Assembly: GCA_050015355.1 (NCBI GenBank)
Contig: JBEKBO010000156.1
Location: 1 to 8,178 of the forward strand
Direction of reading: 5' to 3'
Origin: CAWBRT01 sp050015355
Lineage (GTDB): Bacteria; Acidobacteriota; Terriglobia; Terriglobales; Acidobacteriaceae
DNA length: 8,178 nt
The stretch's first letter is position 1. Each line of letters starts with the position of its first letter. Of the stretch, positions 1-6,405 are shown piece after piece. Made by a program: the position numbers and the translations under genes. The notes below the pieces were generated by a model. It did not search any database and had not been told where the DNA came from. It saw only the letters and a program-made list of their open reading frames with translations.

Positions 1-120
1 AGCCCAAGAAAGGGAGAACTACAAAACAGAAACAGAACTTCGGAAGACCAGACCCCACCGCGCTGAAAATCTTCACCGGCCCCCATCTTCCAACGGCTTC
101 AGGAGTTTTTCAACAGTCTC
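1..120 (-). mobile_element. Probable insertion-sequence end (partial) interrupting the MFS gene
   Basis: Read on the minus strand, a sequence beginning near position 120 runs GACTGTTGAAAAACTCC and continues to the window edge without any transporter-like coding. A terminus of the form CTGTTGAAAAA resembles the inverted-repeat ends I remember for some transposase-carrying insertion sequences (IS1182- or IS5-like groups); that is recollection, not a search. The neighbouring MFS reading frame loses family similarity at this point (residue about 350 of 364) and picks up an unrelated 14-residue tail ending at the stop at 73-75. The transposase gene, the other end and any target duplication would lie outside the window. 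Confidence 0.45.
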
Positions 121-1167
121 AAATGCTTTTGCGATCGTAAGGATCACCAGTACTCCAACCAGGTTATCAACTACCGTCGTGGCCATAAATACACTGGCCC
201 CCAACGCGGAAACAATGACCATGATACGGCGCTGTCCTTGTACCACTTTGTCAGGAGTCAATAACGAATCGCTCAGTTTGCAGAGTGTAATCCCAAGGAT
301 CCACGCGCCTGCGAAAGCAGCAGAACTCAAAAGACTGGCGCCCATCAACTTCATATGCTTCACTTGAACCAGATACGATGGTATCCAGGTAAGAATCAGA
401 TAGGCCGTATAGTTAATAAGTCCATGGGATAGGGCCAACCCCCACATGGTTTTATAGCGCAATAGCCGCCTGACACGCCCCCCGGGAATGGCTTTAACGT
501 CGCTCTTCTGGCCACCGTCCGTGTTGGCTACAATATAGCTCCTCTCCTCTGGCGATAACAAATAAGAGTCTTGTGGTTTGTCGCGAAAATACTTCAGCCA
601 AAGAGCTACCCAAATGAAGCCGGCTGCTCCTGTAATAAGAAACGACATGCGCCAACCGCACTTTACGACTAATAAGGCAACCAACGGCATCCCTATGGCC
701 GGGCCGGCCTCGGCCCCGGAGCGTGCCAAGGAGGTTGTTAGACCTCTCTCCCGAATGGGGAACCATTGGCGAATCACCTTCATAAGGGATGGCAAGGTCG
801 GAGCTTCCCCCAACCCCAGTGCCAGTCGAGTCGACACCATCATGCCGAAACTGTTAGCCATTCCCGTAAGCATGCCGGCAGCCGACCAGAACGATACGGC
901 AAGGGCATTCATTCTACGCGCCCCGACTTTATCGGTCAGCCAGCCCGTGGGGATTAGAGCGGCTGCATATGCCCATAAGAATGACGATAAGACAATACCC
1001 ATCGTTGCCGGATTCCAGCCAAACTCCTTGGCAATTGCCGGGGCGGCAACAGACATATTGACGCGGTCGACATAGTTGATAAAAGAAGCGCCGAATAAAA
1101 GGGCCAGGACAATAAGTCTCTTGCTGGTCCACAGGAAATCGTACTTCTTGTTTGCATAGGAATTCAT
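73..1167 (-). CDS. ACS-family MFS transporter, C-terminally truncated (likely non-functional)
   Basis: This is a major facilitator of the anion:cation symporter type (the group of hexuronate, galactonate, glucarate and phthalate permeases), which imports organic or sugar acids with H+ or Na+. Family marks are clear: NYVDRVNMSVAAP in TM1 (residues 31-43), the loop 2-3 motif GWLTDKVGARR (75-85), GEAPTLPS with RQWFPIRERG (120-142), GWRMSF (171-176), and a long central loop with SPEER (205-209). ATG at 1167 is preceded by AGGA at 1175-1178, about 7 bases away. Full-length members are about 430-450 residues, while this frame has 364. It ends inside the TM9-TM10 region, so TM11-TM12 are missing, and the last 14 residues appear to come from insertion-sequence DNA. 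It could be called a pseudogene. It lies 260 bases downstream of the MmgE/PrpD gene on the same strand, so it may once have served the same pathway. Confidence 0.85.
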   Translation of the reverse strand: MNSYANKKYDFLWTSKRLIVLALLFGASFINYVDRVNMSVAAPAIAKEFGWNPATMGIVLSSFLWAYAAALIPTGWLTDKVGARRMNALAVSFWSAAGMLTGMANSFGMMVSTRLALGLGEAPTLPSLMKVIRQWFPIRERGLTTSLARSGAEAGPAIGMPLVALLVVKCGWRMSFLITGAAGFIWVALWLKYFRDKPQDSYLLSPEERSYIVANTDGGQKSDVKAIPGGRVRRLLRYKTMWGLALSHGLINYTAYLILTWIPSYLVQVKHMKLMGASLLSSAAFAGAWILGITLCKLSDSLLTPDKVVQGQRRIMVIVSALGASVFMATTVVDNLVGVLVILTIAKAFETVEKLLKPLEDGGR

Positions 1168-1427
1168 TAAACTGTCCTACCACCCGTCAGCGCGGCTTAT
1201 CGCACACTCCGTTGTGCCAATACTCAGTTGCGGGAAGTCATGCTGCCCAACAAAAAACGGTTACTTTGCACAACCAGAAGCTATGAACAACTACTTTCGT
1301 GATGGATTGGTGCGCCTCCCCGGCTGAATCTTACCTCCGCGCTCAAAAGCTTCATTCGCACCTGTAACTCACTTGTTACGCGAACGCGAGCCGAAATGAT
1401 TGCCTGCCGAAGTACCGCACGATAGGA
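1168..1427. other. Intergenic region between MmgE/PrpD and truncated MFS gene
   Basis: No plausible gene was found here. The stretch contains the Shine-Dalgarno AGGA (1175-1178) of the MFS gene and an imperfectly spaced palindrome, GTAAC-N6-GTTAC, at 1364-1379 that could be an operator. On the minus strand a weak TTGTTC hexamer occurs upstream of the MFS gene, but no convincing -10 partner is present, so I do not call a promoter. The gap is long enough for the MFS gene to have had its own transcription start. Confidence 0.5.
1364..1379. promoter_or_regulatory. Palindrome GTAAC-N6-GTTAC, possible operator
   Basis: Two perfect 5-base half sites in inverted orientation are separated by six bases, about 200 bases upstream of the truncated MFS start and about 50 bases past the MmgE/PrpD stop. 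Short dyads of this kind are typical for dimeric repressors, but five-base arms also arise by chance, and no regulator gene is in the window. Confidence 0.2.
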
Positions 1428-1444
1428 TCAAGACTTGCTTGATC
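1426..1444. repeat. Perfect inverted repeat over the MmgE/PrpD stop codon
   Basis: GATCAAG and CTTGATC form a perfect 7-bp dyad around a 5-base loop (ACTTG). It overlaps the last codons and the TGA stop of the MmgE/PrpD gene. No T-run follows on the minus strand, so it does not look like a standard intrinsic terminator. It could be an RNA hairpin at the mRNA end, or chance. Confidence 0.25.
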
Positions 1445-2810
1445 TCAAAATCTGCATTAATCTCCCGGCCAATTTGGCTCCCTCAAGCCGGAAAATCAAG
1501 CCTACGGCCTCCTCTACCTGTTTTTCTGGAAGACGTGTTCTGGCATAGGTCCGAAACTTGGTCTCGATTTCCGCGCGTGAGAGAGGGTTCTCCGGAGATC
1601 CTTTGGGTTCGTCACAGCGAACGTTGATTGTCGAACCGTCGACGGTCTCCACCTTTACAACCGCTTGCACCCCGGCCAGATTGGGATCCGGCGCGACACG
1701 AACACGCTCCGAGGCAAACCGGGCCAGCTTGGGATCGTTATACCTTGCTGGTTCGAACTGGGCCATTGTCAACTGCCGGTCGTGCAGGATCACGGCCGCG
1801 GCATAATGCGACGACAGCAGCGCCTGGAACTTTCCCTCGTAATTAGCAAAACCGCCGTGCAGGTCGAAGGCCGGCTTGCTCAGCGAGATATTCACCTTTT
1901 TTGCCTGATCGATGCCTATGCCGTATTTTTCGACTACTTCGAACACGGCCGTGATCAAGCCTTGGATGGTCGACGCGGAAGGCCACAACCGGAGAGCAAT
2001 TTGTTCCAGTTCCCAACGATCTCCCAGCCGTTCAGTGACCGCTTCCGGGCGTCCCCCATTTGAGTAGCTGTTGTACAGTCCGCCGTCTTGAGCAGTAAGG
2101 AACTGTCGCGTGGCAACGAATTTCTGCTGCGCCAGCAAGGCCGCCATCAGTCCCGACAACGCGCCCCGGCACTGGTGAAATTTGACAGTGGGGGTCCTCC
2201 ACGCCGCAAATGTGCCGCCAGCCTGACTGCCCGCTAGGCCGAACGCCATCGCCATTGTGTCGGAGTCGAACCCCAGCAGTCTGCCCACCGCCGCAGCGGC
2301 CCCGAACGGACCGATCACCCCAGGTCCATGAAATCCACGTCTACGGAATGCTGGATAGTCTAGGCCAAGGCCGACTCGCGTCGTGACCTCGAAGCCGGCA
2401 GCAAGGGCAACCAACAATTCGCGGCCAGACAATGAGTCTCGTTCCGCTATGGCCAGAGCGGGTGGGATCACTTCTGGAGTTACATGCGTCAAAGTGGAGC
2501 GATGGATGTCGCACATGGTCACGGCAGTGATCAGGTATCCATTTAGCAGCGTTGCTCCGGTGAGCGAGAGCCGATCGCCACCAATGATGCTGCTTTCCTT
2601 CGATTGCGCCAACGCCGATGCCAGCGCCGCAACTTGATGAGTCTCTTCCCCTTGATGTCCCGCCATGGCGCATGCCAGCGAATCCAGCAGCAGGTCCTTG
2701 CAATACTCACGAACGCGCTGCGGGACATTGTCGTATTCCAGGGTCGCCGCAAAGCAGGCCAGAACCTGTGTCACCTCAGTTGGTATTGAAACCTTCACGT
2801 CAGTTGCCAT
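1428..2810 (-). CDS. MmgE/PrpD family protein
   Basis: This 460-residue protein has the normal length of the MmgE/PrpD family. The family includes 2-methylcitrate dehydratase, cis-aconitate decarboxylase and iminodisuccinate epimerase, all acting on di- or tricarboxylates in the cytoplasm without an iron-sulfur cluster. Recognisable stretches are the helical N-terminus with LLLDSLACAMAG (40-51), the D101-I-H-R...T-H109 active-site loop followed by PPALAIAERD (116-125), RGFHGPGVIGPFGAAAAVGRLLG (158-180), KFHQCRGALSGLMAALLA (210-227), and the C-terminal lid region starting near WPSASTIQ (276-283). Two usual residues differ: a Cys (C100) precedes D101 where many members have Asp, and Q283 sits where the PSCRxxH motif normally ends in His. 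The ATG at 2810 has only a weak AGAGAG upstream. It lies 129 bases past an MFS gene and is probably cotranscribed with it. The substrate is unknown; a hydratase/dehydratase or isomerase step on the transported acid is the likeliest role. Confidence 0.9.
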   Translation of the reverse strand: MATDVKVSIPTEVTQVLACFAATLEYDNVPQRVREYCKDLLLDSLACAMAGHQGEETHQVAALASALAQSKESSIIGGDRLSLTGATLLNGYLITAVTMCDIHRSTLTHVTPEVIPPALAIAERDSLSGRELLVALAAGFEVTTRVGLGLDYPAFRRRGFHGPGVIGPFGAAAAVGRLLGFDSDTMAMAFGLAGSQAGGTFAAWRTPTVKFHQCRGALSGLMAALLAQQKFVATRQFLTAQDGGLYNSYSNGGRPEAVTERLGDRWELEQIALRLWPSASTIQGLITAVFEVVEKYGIGIDQAKKVNISLSKPAFDLHGGFANYEGKFQALLSSHYAAAVILHDRQLTMAQFEPARYNDPKLARFASERVRVAPDPNLAGVQAVVKVETVDGSTINVRCDEPKGSPENPLSRAEIETKFRTYARTRLPEKQVEEAVGLIFRLEGAKLAGRLMQILRSSKS

Positions 2811-2939
2811 TAAGTTCTCTCTTGTGATGGGTTGGATGGCCGCCTCAGCATAGGGCTGATCTTCGCCAGCAAATGAAAGTACACGTCATATCGTCGCTTG
2901 TCCGCGACGGCTTTACTGGATTTAACAGCAAATGCCTGG
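2811..2939. other. Short intergenic gap with GC-rich hairpin
   Basis: No gene fits here. A perfect 6-bp dyad, CGTCGC-N6-GCGACG, lies at 2892-2909, about 30 bases past the stop of the upstream MFS gene. On the transcribed minus strand it is followed by ATATGACG rather than a T-run. It is therefore at best a weak or Rho-assisted attenuator, or an mRNA-stabilising hairpin between two cotranscribed genes. Confidence 0.35.
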
Positions 2940-4298
2940 TTACGGATTGATTTCTTCCAATTGCCGGCGACGGGTTTCCGTTGCGCCTAATGTGGCAAGG
3001 AAACCGACAATGGTGACCGCCCCAAACACCAGGAACACCGCTGCAATGCCCCCACTCTTGAGCACGAACCCAACCAGGAATGGCCCCGCCGCCGATGCCG
3101 CACGCAGGAACGAAGTGGCTAAGCCCGTTCCTGCCGCGCGCATACGAGTCGGATAAATCTCAGGCGTGTACAGATAAAGCATGGTCGCATTCGAGCCGAG
3201 AACGGCAAAGGTGAGCGACCCAAGCACCACCACTTCGCCGGCCGTCTTGGCGCCAAGCAATCCCAAGCTCAGCATCAGAGCCGCAGAGACGATAAATGCG
3301 CCCCCAAACCACAGTTTCCGCCCGAGCTTGTCGACGAACAATGCGCTGGCCGCGACAATGAGTACCTGCATGATATTGGCGATCGATCCCCAGCGGAGGG
3401 AATCGCTGACGCTCATGTGGTAAACCGTGCGATAGAGACTAGGCAGCCATGTACCGATGCCGTAATACACAAAATAGGTGCTGGACCAGAGGAGCCACAC
3501 TATGATGGTTCTGCGCCGGTAAAAAGGCGACAGGACTTCGCTCCACCCGGTCTTCGCGGTCGCAGCCGAGGCGGTCATCCGCCTGGCTGCAGGCTCAATC
3601 CGGACCGGCGTGGTGGCTTCCACTTGCTTAACGATCCCCTCAGCTTCGTCCAGCCGGCCCTTGCCGATCAGCCAACGTGGAGATTCAGGGAGACGCCACA
3701 CCAGAACCGCGATTAGAAGGGCTGGAAGGCCGCCCAGAACGAACATAGACTGCCAACCGAAGTGGGGCACCATCAGAATGCCCATCAAGCTCGCGCCCAG
3801 CACTCCGCAAGGGAAGATCGTTTCATAAAGCATCACGAAACGTCCCCGGCCTTTGGCCTCGCAAAGTTCGTTGATGTAGGCTGCTGCCACCGGCACTTCC
3901 CCGCCCAAACCACAGCCCTGGATAGTACGAAACACCGCCAACGCGGCAAAATTCGGCGCCAAGGCGCAGCAAAGGCTCATGATGCCGTCTACCGCCATGG
4001 CGAAAGCAACGGATTTCGTCCGGCCAATCCTTTCCGCCAGCCAGCCAAAAAATAAAGCGCCGACAATTTGCCCGAGATAGCCGACCGAAATCATCATCCC
4101 GATCTGGCTGGGCGTTAGCTTCCAAGCACCGATCAGCGCGGGCAGCACGAAGGCGATCGTCAACGCCCCAAACGCATCGAAGAAGGTTGCCGAGCCCATG
4201 GTGATTCGCGGACGAGTGTGCCAACTGCACAACGGCACTCGTTCCATGCGCTCTATAAGCTGCAGTCCGCGCGGTACCTCTGTGATTGATGTTTCCAC
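2940..4298 (-). CDS. MFS transporter, metabolite/H+ symporter (sugar-porter/SV2/NiaP-like)
   Basis: This is a complete 12-TM inner-membrane carrier of about 452 residues. Numbered from the GTG at 4298, it shows FFDAFGALTIAF in TM1 (39-50), the loop 2-3 signature GWLAERIGRTK (85-95), PESPRWL after TM6 (204-210), the second-half repeat VDKLGRK (322-328) and PEIYPTRMRAAGTG (379-392). PESPRWL together with PEIYPTxxR is typical of sugar porters, the NiaP/SV2 group and aromatic-acid/metabolite symporters, so the cargo is probably a small organic acid or polyol, not certain. I prefer GTG 4298 because GGAGGGA (4301-4307) stands four bases upstream, the same spacing as at the SDR gene. ATG codons at 4322 and 4349 are in frame but overlap the GNAT gene and lack a good Shine-Dalgarno. 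With this start it lies 16 bases past the GNAT stop, so the two are cotranscribed. Confidence 0.92.
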   Translation of the reverse strand: METSITEVPRGLQLIERMERVPLCSWHTRPRITMGSATFFDAFGALTIAFVLPALIGAWKLTPSQIGMMISVGYLGQIVGALFFGWLAERIGRTKSVAFAMAVDGIMSLCCALAPNFAALAVFRTIQGCGLGGEVPVAAAYINELCEAKGRGRFVMLYETIFPCGVLGASLMGILMVPHFGWQSMFVLGGLPALLIAVLVWRLPESPRWLIGKGRLDEAEGIVKQVEATTPVRIEPAARRMTASAATAKTGWSEVLSPFYRRRTIIVWLLWSSTYFVYYGIGTWLPSLYRTVYHMSVSDSLRWGSIANIMQVLIVAASALFVDKLGRKLWFGGAFIVSAALMLSLGLLGAKTAGEVVVLGSLTFAVLGSNATMLYLYTPEIYPTRMRAAGTGLATSFLRAASAAGPFLVGFVLKSGGIAAVFLVFGAVTIVGFLATLGATETRRRQLEEINP

Positions 4299-4300
4299 TG

Positions 4301-4307
4301 TCCCTCC
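4301..4307 (-). promoter_or_regulatory. Shine-Dalgarno deciding a GTG start of the MFS gene
   Basis: The minus strand reads GGAGGGA, ACA and then GTG at 4298-4296. The core GGAGG is four bases from the start codon. It lies between the GNAT stop (4315) and the GTG, and it argues against the longer in-frame ATG starts at 4322 and 4349. Confidence 0.6.
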
Positions 4308-4314
4308 AATCTCC

Positions 4315-5196
4315 CTAGCCATATTCGAAGCCCGCAATAGCAAACACATACGAATACTTCGGACTCGCCGGAGCCACGACAGCCTGCAGATTTCTCACCA
4401 TCCGCTTAAGCGTTCGCACCGGCTGGAAACCGTACTTCCGTGCAAGGGCAACGGCCTCATGGTTGTCCAGCAAAACATCCCAGCATATTTGTTCCCGGGA
4501 ATGCTGTGCCAAAAACCACCGCAGCAGATCCTCGGCGGCGGCAGGCGACTTCGCGACACACGGCCCGAAATAGGCAGCCCTGGACCCCGGCCGCATCATG
4601 GCATAGCCCTCGCCGTCGCCCACCGACGCTGCCTCTACGCGTGCCAAACTCGCCAGCAACTTTGCCCGGTCGGCTCCGAATGCGAGCCGATCCAGAGCGG
4701 GAGCGGGTCGCCACGGACCAACCACTGCCGGCGATACGGGCTTGGCATCTGCCGGACGTTCCCACCTTTCAACAATGCATTCGGTTTCGAAGCCAAAAGT
4801 CCGGTAAAGAGGGAATCCCATGTCCGTGGCATCTAAGCCGACTTTCCCCACACTGCGGCTTACGGCGACCTCCAGGACGCGCTCCATGAGCCGGCTGGCA
4901 AGGCCCTGTTTTCGGAACTCAGGCAGAGTCAGGACCATTCCGATCCAGGCAAGATCAGTACCGTACAGCACCACGGTGGCGGAGGCGGCAACGACATCCC
5001 CTTGCGAGATGACAAAGCAGCCTTCCGGCCCCAGTTCCAGCAACCGCTGCCAGTCCTCTTCCGTCTGGTTCCAATGGGCGGCTTCCTTCAGGCGCAGGGC
5101 GCCGGCGATGTCCTGCTGCCGGAGCGAGCGAAGCCGCCTGACCGATGCAGTTTCCCCCAATGTTCCTGAGCCTGGCATACCCCTCACATCGTCCAT
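4315..5196 (-). CDS. GNAT family N-acetyltransferase, two-domain
   Basis: This is a 293-residue cytoplasmic acetyl-CoA-dependent acyltransferase. The N-terminal GNAT domain (about 19-145) has the substrate-side helix region RxLRxxDIAGALRLKEAAHWNQTEEDW (21-49), strand/loop WIGMVLTLPEFRKQGLASRLM with the acetyl-CoA pyrophosphate motif RKQGLA (95-100), and GLDATDMGFPLYRTFGF (120-136), the typical Y-x-x-x-GF element. A second GNAT-like half follows (about 170-293), ending with NHEAVALARKYGFQPVRTLKRM. This layout matches single-chain GNATs carrying the Acetyltransf_18 type C-terminal domain, whose substrates are mostly unknown. I chose ATG 5196 because GGGAGGAG (5203-5210) lies six bases upstream; ATG codons at 5217 and 5298 are in frame but lack such a site and would extend into the promoter region. 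It is the first gene of the leftward operon, ahead of the MFS and MmgE/PrpD genes. A modification role linked to the imported substrate is inference. Confidence 0.9.
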   Translation of the reverse strand: MDDVRGMPGSGTLGETASVRRLRSLRQQDIAGALRLKEAAHWNQTEEDWQRLLELGPEGCFVISQGDVVAASATVVLYGTDLAWIGMVLTLPEFRKQGLASRLMERVLEVAVSRSVGKVGLDATDMGFPLYRTFGFETECIVERWERPADAKPVSPAVVGPWRPAPALDRLAFGADRAKLLASLARVEAASVGDGEGYAMMRPGSRAAYFGPCVAKSPAAAEDLLRWFLAQHSREQICWDVLLDNHEAVALARKYGFQPVRTLKRMVRNLQAVVAPASPKYSYVFAIAGFEYG

Positions 5197-5202
5197 CAGG
5201 TA

Positions 5203-5210
5203 CTCCTCCC
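5203..5210 (-). promoter_or_regulatory. Shine-Dalgarno of the GNAT gene
   Basis: The minus strand reads GGGAGGAG, TACCTG and then ATG at 5196. The near-consensus site and normal spacing decide the start in favour of 5196 over upstream ATGs at 5217 and 5298. Confidence 0.65.
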
Positions 5211-5250
5211 AACGCATGACGTCCGGGCAGGTCCGCGCTAGCGGAGAACG

Positions 5251-5279
5251 TTGTTTCGTTTGTCGGGCTATTCTACTAT
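5251..5279 (+). promoter_or_regulatory. Candidate sigma70-type promoter for the SDR operon
   Basis: TTGTTT (5251-5256) and TACTAT (5274-5279) are separated by exactly 17 bases on the plus strand, about 45 bases before the SDR start. Matches to the TTGACA/TATAAT consensus are partial (3/6 and 4/6). On the opposite strand TAGAAT (5275-5270, 5/6 to TATAAT) could serve the GNAT operon, but I see no good -35 for it. Confidence 0.35.
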
Positions 5280-5289
5280 TAAGCCGACA
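5261..5289. promoter_or_regulatory. Inverted repeat over the promoter, possible operator
   Basis: TGTCGG (5261-5266) and CCGACA (5284-5289) are perfect inverted arms; allowing one bulged base, two more pairs extend the dyad inward. The repeat flanks the candidate -10 sites of both directions in the divergent region. A second small dyad, TCCGC-GCTA-GCGGA, lies at 5232-5245. Together they are plausible binding sites for a dimeric regulator encoded elsewhere, or hairpins in the leader RNAs. Confidence 0.35.
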
Positions 5290-5315
5290 GTCACCCACCC
5301 ACTAACGCTGCAAGT

Positions 5316-5320
5316 GGAGG
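5316..5320 (+). promoter_or_regulatory. Shine-Dalgarno of the SDR gene (GTG start)
   Basis: GGAGG is followed by four bases and the GTG at 5325. This supports GTG as the start and matches the spacing at the MFS gene starting at 4298. Confidence 0.6.
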
Positions 5321-5324
5321 TCAA

Positions 5325-6356
5325 GTGCACCCCCAGACAATTCGATCCGAGGAAGAACTGGAGGACGAGCTCTCCCGGCCCTCCCCGCAGGATGAGATCG
5401 CGTTGCGGGAGATGGAGGGCGATCTTTTGATCCTCGGCGTCGGCGGCAAGATGGGACCCAGCCTAGCGCGGCGGGCAGCTCGTGCAGCCGTAGCCGCCGG
5501 TGTTCGGAAGAGCATCATGGGCGTGGCTCGCTTTTCCAACGCTGGGGCAGAACAATGCTTGCGCGCGTGCGGTGTTGAGACATACCGTGCCGACTTGCTC
5601 GAAGATGACCAGCTCGCCCAGCTTCCGGAAGCCGAAAATGTAATCTTCATGGCAGGTCGAAAGTTTGGCTCTACTGGGGGAGAAAGTCTCACCTGGGCGA
5701 TCAATACCTATCTGCCCGCCCAAATTGCTCAGCGATACCGTAAGTCGCGCATCGTTGTGTTCTCGAGCGGTAATGTCTATCCGTTGGCGCCAGTGGTCGG
5801 CGGAGGCGCGACTGAGCACACGCCGGTAGGTCCGATCGGCGAATATGCCCAGTCTGTTCTAGGCCGGGAGCGTCTCTTCGAATACTTTTCGGGGCGCTAT
5901 GGAACGCGGGTCTGCCTGCTGCGGTTGAACTACGCTATCGATCTACGCTATGGCGTATTGCTGGATATTGCCGGCAAAGTCTTTCACGGCCAACCCGTCG
6001 ACGTAAGCATGGGCGCGGTGAATGTCATCTGGCAAGGAGATGCCAATTCCATCTGCCTGCGCAGCTTCTCTATCTGCCGCACGCCGCCTATGGTTTTGAA
6101 TTTGACCGGCCCCGAAACACTCTCCGTACGCGAACTCGCGTGCCGCTTCGGAGAACGGTTCGGCAGACCGCCGGTTCTGCAAGGACAGGAGACGGACAAC
6201 GCATTGTTGAACAATGCCGGACTTTGCCATAGCCTGTTCGGTTATCCCTCAGTGAGCGTGAACCAGATGATCGATTGGATCAGCCAGTGGGTTGCCAGTG
6301 GCGGAGCCGTGCTGGATAAGCCAACACACTTTTCTGCCAGAGACGGAAAGTTCTGA
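5325..6356 (+). CDS. NAD-dependent epimerase/dehydratase family protein (extended SDR), atypical active site
   Basis: This 343-residue cytoplasmic protein has a Rossmann fold. After an acidic leader of about 30 residues, LLILGVGGKMG (34-44) gives the glycine-rich dinucleotide motif, ADLLEDDQL (89-97) the adenine-side Asp, NVIFMAG the strand 4 region, and VVFSSGNVYP (144-153) the catalytic Ser strand typical of extended SDRs. The Tyr is present in GEYAQSVLGRE (Y174), but the catalytic lysine of YxxxK is replaced by valine (V178). The C-terminal part holds LNLTGPETLSVRELA and FGYPSVSVNQMIDWI, which match the sugar-nucleotide-epimerase-like substrate lobe. Length is normal for the family. The GTG start has GGAGG four bases before it. 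It is the first gene of the rightward pair and is followed by a DapA-like gene after about 49 bases. It may be an oxidoreductase or dehydratase on a sugar acid, or an enzyme with altered chemistry; the substrate is unknown. Confidence 0.9.
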   Translation: MHPQTIRSEEELEDELSRPSPQDEIALREMEGDLLILGVGGKMGPSLARRAARAAVAAGVRKSIMGVARFSNAGAEQCLRACGVETYRADLLEDDQLAQLPEAENVIFMAGRKFGSTGGESLTWAINTYLPAQIAQRYRKSRIVVFSSGNVYPLAPVVGGGATEHTPVGPIGEYAQSVLGRERLFEYFSGRYGTRVCLLRLNYAIDLRYGVLLDIAGKVFHGQPVDVSMGAVNVIWQGDANSICLRSFSICRTPPMVLNLTGPETLSVRELACRFGERFGRPPVLQGQETDNALLNNAGLCHSLFGYPSVSVNQMIDWISQWVASGGAVLDKPTHFSARDGKF

Positions 6357-6390
6357 GAGGCTGCGGAAAGCAGATTTTGGATTCATTACA

Positions 6391-6397
6391 AAAGAGG
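6391..6397 (+). promoter_or_regulatory. Likely Shine-Dalgarno of the DapA-like gene
   Basis: AAAGAGG ends eight bases before the TTG at 6406. The GTG at 6397 would start inside this site with no spacing, and the in-frame TTG at 6292 has no site and would overlap the SDR gene by 65 bases. The start is therefore probable but not certain. Confidence 0.4.
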
Positions 6398-6405
6398 TGC
6401 GGGAG

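Noticed and set aside
578..1075. 165-residue plus-strand open frame opposite the truncated MFS gene
   Set aside because: The opposite strand encodes a clear MFS protein with family motifs over the same bases; this frame has no recognisable features.
2892..2909. Intrinsic terminator between the MFS and MmgE/PrpD genes
   Set aside because: A 6-bp GC-rich stem exists but no T-run follows in the direction of transcription, so it is listed only as a hairpin inside the gap.
4198..4889. Plus-strand open frames of 212 and 149 residues opposite the GNAT gene
   Set aside because: They are antisense to a well-supported GNAT gene with acetyl-CoA motif and Shine-Dalgarno, and their translations are rich in Arg/Pro/His without domain signs.
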